This document shows positions 1 to 8,940 of a DNA stretch of 64,000 bases, in pieces. The notes under the pieces are model-generated. The model ran no database searches. It was given only the letters and a program-made list of their open reading frames with translations, and was not told where the DNA came from. Within the stretch, counting starts at the first letter, position 1, and every line of letters begins with the position of its first letter. Origin of the DNA: Stromatinia cepivora (Eukaryota; Ascomycota; Leotiomycetes; Helotiales; Sclerotiniaceae); assembly GCA_014898415.1 (NCBI GenBank), contig RCTD01000012.1, forward strand, positions 620,001 to 684,000, given 5' to 3'. Made by a program: the position numbers and the translations under genes.

Positions 1-1
1 T

Positions 2-67
2 GACAAAGCAGCCAAGGATGGAAAGCCAGCGGTGATGTTTGGTATCCCTACTGGAAAGTCGAAGTGA
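2..67 (+). CDS. C-terminal end of an unidentified gene (partial)
   Basis: The first bases read as 21 sense codons (ending PAVMFGIPTGKSK) and a TGA stop, with no stop before the window edge. The following 600 bases are AT-rich and non-coding in look, which fits a 3' end here. The fragment is too short to name a family. It could also be a chance open frame, so confidence is modest. Confidence 0.45.
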   Translation, partial: DKAAKDGKPAVMFGIPTGKSK

Positions 68-573
68 GGTTTTGAAACAAAGCAAATGGAAGAAATGAAG
101 AAATGATATCAAAAGATTGGTAGTTATAAGTACTATGGAATAAATGAATGTATGAATGAACTGTTAGACATTTTAGAACTCCCTCCATTTTTACCATTCT
201 GAATGTTATGAAATGCTATAATTTTTTAACCTTATAGTTTATTTTTAGCATGTCTACTTTTAAGATTTAAGGTTAAAAAGCTTTTTATTACATAAGCTTA
301 TGCGGGTCTCAAACAGGGTTTCTCGTTCAATGCACCAAAACAATGTACGTACAAGATGGCTCAATCATGATTGCAGATCTCCCACAGGATGGCATTCCAT
401 TTGCCGTGGCAGATTTTGTTGGTGGATTGCTCGGTACCCTTAACGCCAAATGTCCAATGGATGATGGTGGAATATGGATCACAGGTAGATGAAGCAGCTC
501 ATAAAGCAAAGATCTCTGCCAGTGGTATGTCTTGCAGGGACGTCAGCTTCGTGCCAAGAATTGTCGATAGTAG
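68..573. other. Intergenic stretch with one small open frame
   Basis: This AT-rich region separates the partial gene from the DUF3176 gene. It holds a 49-codon frame at 343-492 (plus, starting MYVQDGSIMIADLPQ) whose composition looks protein-like, but no family is recognised and the antisense strand is also open there. It may be a relic or an upstream leader. Nothing else stands out. Confidence 0.4.
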
Positions 574-579
574 GATCCT

Positions 580-587
580 CTATATAA
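580..587 (+). promoter_or_regulatory. TATA-like box upstream of the DUF3176 gene
   Basis: CTATATAAGG lies about 115 bases before the chosen ATG at 699, a plausible distance for a fungal core promoter with a short leader. Position and motif are the only evidence. Confidence 0.4.
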
Positions 588-698
588 GGACGGTAGGCGC
601 AGTTCCCCCACTGCAGGGCTATTATTTAACGAATCGATTCCTCAAATTTTCTTTTGTGCAAAGTCTTTTCTTTTCGAAACAGTATATTTTTTGACTCG

Positions 699-2702
699 AT
701 GTCGCGAGAGCTCTTTTGGAACTTCCGTGTGTGGAAACGCGAGCTAGCTTCACTTGCTACAGGAACATTATGTTTTATAGCTCTCGCTGCACTTCTTTAT
801 GCTTTTAATGGGAAACCCATTTTTCGCTGGCATGGTATCACACTTAACGCCTTGGTGTCTATTCTTTCAACCGCTGCTAAAGTTCTTGTTTTGTATTCCA
901 TCGCCGAATCTACTAGTCAGTGGAAATGGCTTCACTTTTCGGAACAGAAAAATTTTCTGATAGACTTTGATAAAATCGACGCGGCAAGTCGCGGGCCATT
1001 GGGTAGTTTCAAACTGCTGTGGAGGAGAAATCGGGAGTGAGAACTTCCTTGCCTCGAATTCGATGGTAAAAGCCATACTCACATAGATAGGCTTATAGTA
1101 CGCATTGGTGCTGTCGCTACCGTACTTGCTTTGGCTGTTGACCCTTTCACACAACAACTCGTTCAGTATCAGCAACGTTCTGTTCCTCGTGATATTGGAG
1201 AGATGGCCAGTGTCCCCAGAGCAGATCGTTATTCCAAGGGTCGATTATTCAATACTCAGCTTACAATGGTGTCAAGTAAATTGATCCCCTCGAAGCTTCA
1301 AATACAAATTTCAATCCGCTGACCCAGAGCAGGTGACCCACCTGTAGCGCAGGCGTTTGTGGACGCAGATTTTACCATGCAGTCCGCTGTTCTATACGGT
1401 CTTACGCAGCCTACAGAGATGACCACTCAGCAACTTCCTCACAAGTGCACATCAGGAAATTGCACTTGGGATGTGTTTGAATCCCTCTCGGTTTGTAATG
1501 TCTGCAACGACCTTAGCGACAAAGTAGTTGAATACAGAGATTACAATGTTCTCTACACTGACCTGCAAACTGATAACGGTGTTGGGATATTAGAGATGGG
1601 TACTGCATTCCGACTTCCCAATGGCCTTTTTATTGATGGTTTTGATGGCTGGAATTACACCGATAAATACATCTCCCTGAAAATTCCCGGCGGCATTTTC
1701 ATGACGACTTATGGAACAGGCAATGCCAGCGAGACAGTGTCACTACAAGATATTGACACTTTAATCTGGGCGATGACCTTTCTCAAAGTACATCCTCCAC
1801 AAAATACGTCAGTTGTCTGGCCAAATCTACCTCTGGAGGCACGAGAATGCGGCTTATACTATTGTGTCAATCGTTATAATTCGACTATCGTGTCCGGAAC
1901 TCTATCTGAAGAAGTTTCTGAAGTAACGAGCGCAATGCGAGATCCGGATTCATGGCAGGTCACAAGCTCGAACTGGGCTGATGTTCTTAACTCATCCATT
2001 ATCTCGAGTCTAGAGTTCAACAATAAACTATCCGCCGCACCTCGATCCGATCTATCTCTGGGCGGAAAGTACAATGTCTCACAAGCGGCTGTCAACAGCA
2101 TTAATAGCTACGTCAGCGATTTGTTTTCTACCAGCATCAACATAACGCACAATGTTACTGCAACTCAACAAGCAAGATTAAATGGTTACATAATGTCCGA
2201 TGGTAATCTCCAGTACAAGCCCAGCTCTATGCAGGCCTTCAACACGAGCAATGATCTTCCAGCTACATTTGCATCTCTTGCAAAAAGCATGAGCAACTCC
2301 ATCCGTGCTAATGACGATGGTCAAAAAGTACAAGCTGGCACAAACTACGAAGTGGTCACTTTTTATAAAATCGAATGGGAATGGATATCCCTACATTGTT
2401 TATTCATCATTGCCGCTACTGTTTTCATCGCTCTCACAATATATCAAACCAGAATCCTGGGAACGCCCGCATGGAAGTCGAGTTCCCTCGCTGTTCTTTC
2501 CAGGGGTCTGGTGGTAGGCCAGACATTTAGGGGCGCAGAGACGACGGACGACTTAATCCAAAGAGCGAAGAGTGAGAAGGCATGTTTATATGGAAGTTAT
2601 AGTGAGCTACAGCAACGCCGTGAAGATGTTGAGTTGGAGGAAATAGTTTTGGGGCCGTCAGATGGCTCGCAGATGTTTAAAGGGGCACGGTCGGTGAGAT
2701 GA
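699..2702 (+). CDS. DUF3176-family fungal membrane protein (3 exons)
   Basis: My model is 699-1036, 1091-1275, 1333-2702, giving 630 residues. The family is fungal-specific and of unknown function. The N-terminus has the typical W-x2-EL start, hydrophobic segments near residues 17-34 and 46-67, and the conserved stretch around SRGPLGSFKLLW, followed by a third hydrophobic part leading into LAVDPFTQQLVQY. Next comes a long extracellular-type domain with many N-glycosylation sequons and Cys residues (including TSGNCTWDVFESLSVC), and a last membrane span near residues 530-553, ending in a short charged tail. Intron 1 (1037-1090, GTGAGA to TAG) and intron 2 (1276-1332, GTAAAT, branch CTGAC, GAGCAG) are both multiples of three, and removing them joins the family motifs in frame. 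The ATG at 699 fits the family N-terminus better than the in-frame ATG at 654. Confidence 0.85.
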
Positions 2703-3073
2703 AGTCGAGCATGATTCATTAATAGTTATGTTATTATCTCGAATAGTAGGGACAAGCAGTTCACGGGCATGAGGAAGTGCTGAAAGTTTACACTTGATGT
2801 ATGCCCATCTTCATTCGAACCAGTTTTTAACGAAAACAAGGAATTTCCCGATGCCTTTTCCACCAAGATATAAGTCTCCCGAAGATTATTTAAGCTTTGG
2901 TATAAGAAGTTGCTACTCCTTCCTTCACCAAATAATTACTTTCTGCATCCCATTCAAATGTAATTTCCTCGAATTATTTGCCATCTATTTAATCACACGT
3001 CATCCATCCCGTCATCTTAATACCCCCTTTTTAAATCTGCCCATCTATCTCACCACGGCAGCCCTCTACTCAC
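2703..3073. other. Intergenic stretch, no gene seen
   Basis: It lies between the DUF3176 stop and the hydrolase relic and is pyrimidine-rich near its right end. An open frame at 2794-3078 has no recognisable family signature and looks like chance. It probably holds the old promoter of the hydrolase relic. Confidence 0.4.
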
Positions 3074-3077
3074 CATA

Positions 3078-3716
3078 ATGCTCATCTCCGCCGCTAAACA
3101 CACGCCCGCAAACTACAAGAGCTACACCAACGCACTCAAAGCACAGGATTTCAATGCTCTCTGTCCACAACTTCCTTCATGGAACGACTCATCTCCCCCC
3201 TCCTCATTACAGAAGGCGTCACCACTATCCTCAATGCCGACAAACCTCTCGTCGAAGCTGACGAATGTGTTTTGATGGTTATGCATTCTTACGGTGGAGC
3301 ATTCGGCACAGATGTTATTGAAGGCCTTATTTTTCCAATCGCGAAGTTGTTGGGAAGGAGGGAGGGGTTGGTAGTATAACTTTAACATGTATGCCTACAT
3401 TCTGCGTCCTGGCACTTTGGTTTGGGACATTATTACTGAAGCAGTATTCGCGTATTCTGGCCCCTCGAATTATAAAGAACTCGGAGGATAGATCGACCTT
3501 TCCTTTAGATCCAGCATTGCCTACCTTTGAGACCAAGATGAAGGGGGATGCGTGGGGAAAGCTGCCGGTGATGTATATTTTATATTTTGACCCGGTAGGA
3601 TTATTTCGGTTCCTGGGGTGTATCAGGATCTTATGTTGAAGAAGGCGAAGAACGAGGTGGTGGTAGTGAAGACGGAAGGTTGGGAGAAATGTCACAGTAT
3701 TTTCACCACGAAGTAG
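3078..3716 (+). pseudogene. Alpha/beta-hydrolase pseudogene
   Basis: Pieces of one hydrolase can be followed in order but in changing frames. The first is LISAAKHTPANYKSYTNALK...CPQLPSWN near 3078-3180, the N-terminal strand and oxyanion region. After a frame change comes VLMVMHSYGGAFGT near 3270-3310, the nucleophile elbow with Ser in HSYGG. After another change comes MYAYILRPGTLVWDII near 3387-3435. Stops interrupt the middle, and the end (3630-3716) reads as an open frame finishing W-E-K-C-H-S-I-F, which resembles the segment with the catalytic His. The full-length family is about 240-300 residues. Several frameshifts and in-frame stops cannot all be removed by plausible introns, so I call it dead. 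Decay appears to be by indels and substitutions, with no truncation at either end. Confidence 0.7.
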
Positions 3717-4046
3717 GACGAAATAGTGTAAGCTGTTGTGGTAGCGGCGGGGGATGAGAGGAATATGAAGTATTCTGATTCGAGAGAATGTAAGGTGCGA
3801 CAGCGAGGATTCTCCAAGCCATTATCAATTCGACATAGTTTTGCATGAATCTAACGCTATCATAGATGGCATAAGCTATATTTTGACTTCCTAGCACAAT
3901 TTCCTGAACAAAAGTGCTCGAAGTCATCTCACTTCACTCAAATATCTTGTGGTTCGGGTCAACTTAGCACATGAACAATCTACTCGCAACTATTACGGAA
4001 TTTAGTCTCACATCTCCAATAAAGATAGTTTCCTAAAACAAACACA

Positions 4047-4241
4047 GGAGATGTAGTTTGGTGGTAGGACACCCACTTCAATGTTTGATCAAACTCCTTT
4101 CTACGTCTCCAGTTGATCATATTCAACTAGAAGGAGGGAGAAATGAGCAATTCCGTTGATTCAACAAGGAATTCTCCGAACTGGAGTTGGAATGATCTAC
4201 CGTGATTGTGGGAGCCGTGAGTTCGAATCTCATCACCTCTA
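4047..4241 (+). tRNA. tRNA-like gene with ~124-base intron, anticodon CAA
   Basis: A cloverleaf can be drawn. The acceptor is 4047-4053 with 4234-4240 (one mismatch, one G-U). The D arm is GTTT/GGAC. The anticodon stem CCCAC (4072-4076) pairs perfectly with GTGGG (4208-4212). The T arm is GTGAG-TTCGAAT-CTCAT (4217-4233). Loop bases TTCAAT give U33 and anticodon CAA if the intron (about 4083-4206) sits at the usual 37/38 position. T4 follows. The short AGCC variable loop does not suit a leucine tRNA, so amino-acid identity is doubtful. The intron contains a perfect 12-base palindrome GTTTGATCAAAC and further hairpins. It is a sibling of the loci at 4580 and 4958. It could be a pseudogene. Confidence 0.55.
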
Positions 4242-4579
4242 ATTTTGGGGTGGTTGAGCTTTGCTGAAGTGAAAGTGAGGAGATATCCGCTTCTGAGGGA
4301 GGGAGGAAAACCGAGGAAATTGATGAAATTGATGAAATTGATGTGAAGGGCTATAGCCGCAACGCAAACGTCTGCCAAATTGCACGAACTGATAATTTCA
4401 TTCCAGCTTCTCTTTCGAATCTCACTATTTTATTTGCCCGTCCAACTTTGATGCTTTCTTTCCCCGTCACTAACCTCAGGCTCATCGTGCGACCTGGGTA
4501 ACATGGTGCTACACGAGAGAAATTAATCAGCAGTTCCATAAACTATTCTTGAAAACTACTTTCTAAGCAAAACAAAACC

Positions 4580-4714
4580 GGAGATGTAGTTCAGTGGTAG
4601 AACACGCACCTCTAGGGGCATATCACGTCGTTCGATCGAACGTGTCATCTATAGATGACTGATATCAACTTCTCCGGAATGTGCGAGATGTGAGTTCGAT
4701 TCTCATCATCTCCA
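4580..4714 (+). tRNA. tRNA-like gene with 64-base folded intron, anticodon CUA (amber)
   Basis: This is the best cloverleaf in the group. The acceptor GGAGATG pairs all seven bases with CATCTCC (4707-4713), discriminator A. The D stem GTTC/GAAC is perfect, the anticodon stem CGCAC/GTGCG is perfect, the variable loop is AGAT and the T arm is GTGAG-TTCGATT-CTCAT. Exon 1 ends at 4615 and exon 2 starts at 4680 under the standard 37/38 rule. The loop CTCTAG puts U at 33 and CUA at 34-36, which would read UAG. T5 follows at 4720-4724. The intron folds into a three-way junction: stem 4620-4625/4660-4665 enclosing palindromic hairpins 4629-4642 and 4644-4659. Whether it is transcribed, spliced and charged cannot be told from sequence. 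Confidence 0.6.
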
Positions 4715-4957
4715 TTGATTTTTCTCGACTTCAGTTGAAAAATGATTCTTTTTGTTTGTAATGTGAGAAAGTATGGTGTCTTTTTTGGCGTCGAAGTGTG
4801 GAAGGTTGTGTTAGGTTTCACTCTTCGTTGCTTCCTACCCTAAAATTTCAACACTCTTGCCATCCTTATCCACAACTCTTTCCGGTTTCTTCCAGATGTC
4901 TAAATCCTGCCCACAAATTACTTTAAAAAAAAACTCAATAAAAACATCATACTCAGC

Positions 4958-5106
4958 TAAAATGTGGTTAAGTGGTAGAATATACACCTTTAAGTGTGGT
5001 TGAAAGATCCTTAGGTGGCTCGGTAGCACTATGTAGTTTATACAACCTATTTAATTGGTTCTGCCTACCGTAAGCGTATAGAATGAGACGAAAGTTTGAT
5101 TCTACC
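4958..5106 (+). tRNA. Decayed tRNA-like locus, third sibling, anticodon UUA
   Basis: The region 4961-4993 aligns base by base with the 5' exons of the loci at 4047 and 4580 (TGTGGTTAAGTGGTAGAATATACACC). U33 is at 4989 and the anticodon position holds UUA, which would read UAA. The anticodon stem TACAC/GCGTA has one mismatch, the T arm GAAAG-TTTGATT-CTACC is poor, and the acceptor would have to use part of the T8 run at 5107-5114. An insert of about 80 bases includes a CGGTAG/CTACCG stem. I read it as a decayed copy followed by a strong pol III-type terminator. Confidence 0.4.
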
Positions 5107-5114
5107 TTTTTTTT

Positions 5115-5681
5115 CTAAATCAATTGCCTTAAAATTTCTTTCTTTTTATCATACCCATCCATGAGTGAGTGAAAGCCTCTTCTTCTTCTACATCGTAATC
5201 GTAACTTCTCTTTGCTGTTTGACTTTTTTTACTTTGACTTTTTGACAGCACTTTATATCTATAAACTTAACTGATGTCGCAATCTAACTTAGGTTGGCAA
5301 TAGGACTCCCTATCAAATGTCTCTCCACCTGGGAGGGCGTCGAAGCGGGTTAGCAAAATAGGAAGAAGGTATGCAAAACACCTTCCATGCATTTCCTAAC
5401 CTCGATCATAGTAGCAAGCCTACTAAATAAGTACTGAATAGCTTACATTTTCCAAGAGCACTGCTTTAAGCAATCTCGACGATTCCTCACAACATTTCAC
5501 CCCACCACCACATTCACTCACCTCACCGTCCTCGCTTAATCCACAACATCAAAAGCATCAAAAGCAGCAACGTGACAAAAACAAAATACCAATTAACAAA
5601 TTGACACATATAGCAGTGAATTGAGCTTCAAAAATATTCAAAAGACAAAAAAGAATATTCCACATATTGTGATCGACCAGG
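5115..5681. other. Intergenic stretch between tRNA-like loci
   Basis: No protein frame of note. It contains pyrimidine tracts near 5140-5240 and a run of CA-rich sequence near 5490-5560. Nothing functional can be supported. Confidence 0.4.
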
Positions 5682-5763
5682 GCCTTGCGAGGAACGGGAA
5701 TCAACCGAGGAGCCAAAGCACACAGGCTGATCAGAAGGCTTGATCATATGCACCATGCAAGGC
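5682..5763 (-). tRNA. tRNA-like relic with perfect 7-bp acceptor pairing
   Basis: On the minus strand the ends GCCTTGC and GCAAGGC pair fully over seven bases and lie 82 bases apart, the right size for a tRNA with a short insert. Inside is an AGCC/GGCT stem with loop TTCTGA and a T-arm-like CGG-TTGATTC-CCG that lacks the invariant C of TTC. A box matches are weak. I read it as a decayed tRNA gene. It could be a chance hairpin. Confidence 0.3.
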
Positions 5764-6632
5764 TACAACTCGTTTGTTGAAGGTTTGTGTACATTTGGAT
5801 ATTATGTATGCGGAATGCTTCTGGTGTACATATGTGATGCTGGCAAGCATAATGTTTGAGCTGGGCAAATGCTTTCATGTCTCTGATGGCTTCTCGGTAT
5901 TCTTGACTTCATCATTACCTCTTACACAATAAAGAATTATTAAAGTATACAGTACAGCTTTTCTCGCGATTGATGTACCGTTTTGATCTTGTTTGCGACA
6001 AACCTTTGGTTCATGATGGTGCAATTTGTGGTTTTGGTTGAGCATCTGGTGTCTTAAACCTCGAACCATTGCCTTTGACTCTTTTTCCTGCACCTCGAAT
6101 CTTATTTTTAATCTCCACTGATCGCGCGTTCCATCCCGACTGTTAAACAGACTTCAGCTAAGCAAGATTCACCTCTCTTCTTACTTAGGGTGAATCTTCT
6201 AAGTTCTTGTAACCTTGCGCAGGACACTTCAGGTCAACACCACCCATTTCTTTCTAAAATCCTGAGCTCTGCGTACTGTAACTCAAGGAAATTAAGAGTC
6301 CATACCTAATAAACTGTATTTACCTACCTCAGTATTGGTGAGCTGCGGCGGTGAAGTGTTTTTGAAGAGTCTGCTAATGGTCTCAATTCACTTTCACGGA
6401 ACTGGAGCTAAGTTTTGTTCAAGATTGTGGAAAATGAATAACCCCATAACATAGATGATGAGATATGCGCGCAAAGAAATATGAAGACCGCTTAATATCA
6501 AAATCCATCCTTTTGTGGACGCTGCTTCTGAATAGCATTCTCCCCTTCCCTTGATGTAGATCTTCCGACCTTACAAAACATTAGTAGTATTGCCAAAAGG
6601 CAAGCAAGTAACAACAGGACGACAAGAAGTTA
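5764..6632. other. Intergenic stretch, no gene seen
   Basis: Short open frames (for example 5875-6093 minus) have no recognisable signature. The sequence AGATTCACC...GGTGAATCTT near 6166-6197 is a short inverted repeat of unknown meaning. Confidence 0.35.
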
Positions 6633-6738
6633 TGGAGCTGAAAGGATTCGAACCGGCAACCTCATAAAAATTTCACACATCCTCAAATTGCCCGGGCGAG
6701 CAAATTCCTCAATGCGGAATCGGCTACGCTACAGCCCC
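6633..6738 (-). tRNA. tRNA-like relic with good A and B boxes
   Basis: Read on the minus strand, the ends GGGGCTG and CAGCTCC pair over seven bases with one G-U, with discriminator A. The D arm GCG...CGC is present. A B box GGTTCGAATCC matches the consensus exactly and an A box TAGCGTAGCCGA matches nearly. The middle is about 35 bases too long, and no clean anticodon stem with U33 can be formed. The T stem has two mismatches. It is either an intron-bearing tRNA or a pseudogene, and I favour pseudogene. Confidence 0.4.
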
Positions 6739-7687
6739 TTTGCTTTGTTTGGAGACTTGATATAGAAGAATACGAAAGTGTAATGAATGATGTGGGTTTG
6801 GAAGGTGAGCTGGTTAGATATTTCCAAAGTCCGGAACCCACCTCAGTCGCAAAAAGCACCAGGTAAACCAGGGACACCGATAGATCCACCTTTGATTCTA
6901 TACCTACAACTCAGAGAGAAAGACACCATATACGGCCGTTTTTCTCTCCAAGTGGTAGATTAATTTCCTAACCATGCCATCAACTCTCTACCTTTTCAAG
7001 GAGAAACATAGTAATCCAACCAGCTCTGTGTTATATCACAATAACGAGCCAACAAACTGCCACGTCGCAAGTATAGATCTATTAAGAATCAACCTTACAT
7101 GTTCAGCACTTACGGTAAAACTCAAGGGCCGCTAGTATGAAGTTTTCCGTGTGCATGCATCAAGCGGTGCTGCCAAACCTCGGATGCGATGTCTTACGAA
7201 CGAATCATCTACCTATTGATTTGCTTAGTCCTCCATGGATGCCAATGACACAATTCTGGCATACTAGTGAGTGCTGGTAGCATTCACGGTGACGAATTGC
7301 TTCGCGAGGAATGGCCTTGGGGGACTTGAGGGACTTCCTTCCACGACTGATGTTAATCCTTAAGATGCCAGATAATGCCATGAGCAAAAAATACCTTAAT
7401 TCTTGGTTTTTCCTATATCCTCCTTTGTGAAACCAAAAAACAATGTAACTATATTTCCTCCTTGCGCTGATCAATATTTGGAGGTTCAAATTACTCAATT
7501 GATACAAGATACAAGATACAAGAGGCAAAAAACCTGCAAGCAAAGGTCCATATATACTTAAGCTACTTCTCGCTTAACATCAGATCTCCATGGCACTACC
7601 GTAGCTCCAAGGTGAGCTTCCACGTGCTTTTCTTTGCCTTGAAGGAGGGAGTACACAGATTCAATACAAATGGAGGACAAAAAGACA
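6739..7687. other. Intergenic stretch with a 7-base tandem repeat
   Basis: GATACAA is repeated three times at 7501-7522. A 112-codon minus-strand frame (7205-7543) has no recognisable signature. No gene is supported. Confidence 0.35.
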
Positions 7688-7818
7688 AAGATTAGGAATC
7701 GAACTAGCATCTCACAAAACTATTAGGATTGGCACACTGCGGCCACCGGCAAACTGCAACATGGAAAACTCACTTCAAGCGCTGATGTGTGAGTTCATCC
7801 CAATTGGGCTATGTTACT
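7688..7818 (-). tRNA. tRNA-like relic with A box, B box and T5 terminator
   Basis: On the minus strand TAGCCCAATTGG (7800-7811) matches the A-box consensus exactly and AGTTCGATTCC matches the B box with one change. CTCAC pairs with GTGAG as a possible anticodon stem enclosing a long insert, but the loop lacks U33. A T5 run follows downstream in CTTTGTCTTTTTG. The acceptor pairing is poor. The pol III promoter elements are better preserved than the tRNA fold. Confidence 0.35.
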
Positions 7819-8448
7819 TTCGAAACTTCGCTTGATTTGGAGAACAAGAAGGGTATTAGGTGGTATAGATAGTCTTAGACGCTCGATGGAGACGGTAATG
7901 GTTCTGGAGGCTTCATGTGTTAGTCTTACATGGATTGAGACGACTCCCACGCCCCATTATTTGACAACGTTTTGCAATTTCTGTCATGTCACGTCACTCC
8001 GCTAGATTCCCTTTGTCTATAAATCAATTAAGCGAAATTGTATTTAGTTGTATTTTCATTCTACTCTTACTACAGTAACATTATACTTTCTGAAGATACG
8101 ATAAAGTCGCTGCTGTACTTCCGAAAAAGCTATGTCCAATTTTCACCCATTGAGCCCCAATATTAGAAGCTCATTCGATAAACTCTTGCGTAAAACGTAT
8201 TCATCTACAGTATATGCAATAATTCTACCAGTGTATCTTAACCTGTCGCTCTCATAATATTGCCATTTAGTTGCTGGTGAAAATGTCTTTGGTAGTACTT
8301 AAGATTAGAAAAGGTGAGGTTGATTAGAAGTTTCCCTTCAGTAATACTCTCACTCACTGCGCATTTTAAACTTTCCTCTAGTCATATGACTCATATCTAC
8401 GAACTTCTCAGTAGGTAATGTACAACGATTTGTGGGAAAATACTGACG
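7819..8448. other. Intergenic stretch, no gene seen
   Basis: AT-rich sequence with scattered short frames. No motif or repeat is convincing. Confidence 0.35.
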
Positions 8449-8940
8449 TCACAAATCCTCAACCCAACTATTTGGACCATGAACTTTCAGCTCATCGTCT
8501 ACAACTCCAAGTCCTTCTGGATCATCAACAATTGCCATTTTCGTGGTAGAGAAATAATGCAATGTGGTTCGTATATGCTTGGGTATATAATTGTTAAGTT
8601 CATCGCTGCTTTCATTCTTGGTATCGAGTTGCTGCTTATCGAATAGAATTCTACGAAGTGGTGGAAAACCTGAAGCGTTCATATCGTCGCCCATGTTTAG
8701 AGAAAGAAGGACGCAAGCAAATGGGACGTTGTGATCTTCTGTACCAGACAAGATCCCCAAATCGACCGTTGGATTATGATGTGGATCTGAAGATGCAAGA
8801 CGTACGGTACCATGTAATTTAGGCTGTTTGAGAGTTACTAGAATGAAGAAAATTCGATTCTGAACTAGGTTCTGTTGTATTCCTTGATGATGATACTGTC
8901 GGTAGCGCTGGTAGAAAGTGGCAGGAGTTCGATGCCTAGA
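8449..8940 (-). pseudogene. GMC oxidoreductase relic (C-terminal ~165 residues)
   Basis: An uninterrupted minus-strand frame carries two landmarks of FAD-dependent GMC oxidoreductases. The first is LHGTVRLASSDPHHNPTVDLG near 8830-8755 (family pattern G-T-V-x-L-x-S-x-D-P-x3-P-x-I-D). The second, near the end, is TLHYFSTTKMA...DPEGLGVVDDELKVHG (family pattern YHPVGTCKMG...VVDxxLRVHG). The N-terminal FAD-binding half is absent and a stop lies just upstream at 8942. The terminal LRVVDASxxP and second active-site region are replaced by NSWVEDL and a stop. The HPVGT motif is degraded though its His is kept. It is a truncated relic, probably non-functional. Confidence 0.65.

Noticed and set aside
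4047..4241. Ordinary leucine tRNA (anticodon CAA)
   Set aside because: Leucine tRNAs have a long variable arm; this locus has only AGCC there, and its body matches the neighbours with other anticodons.
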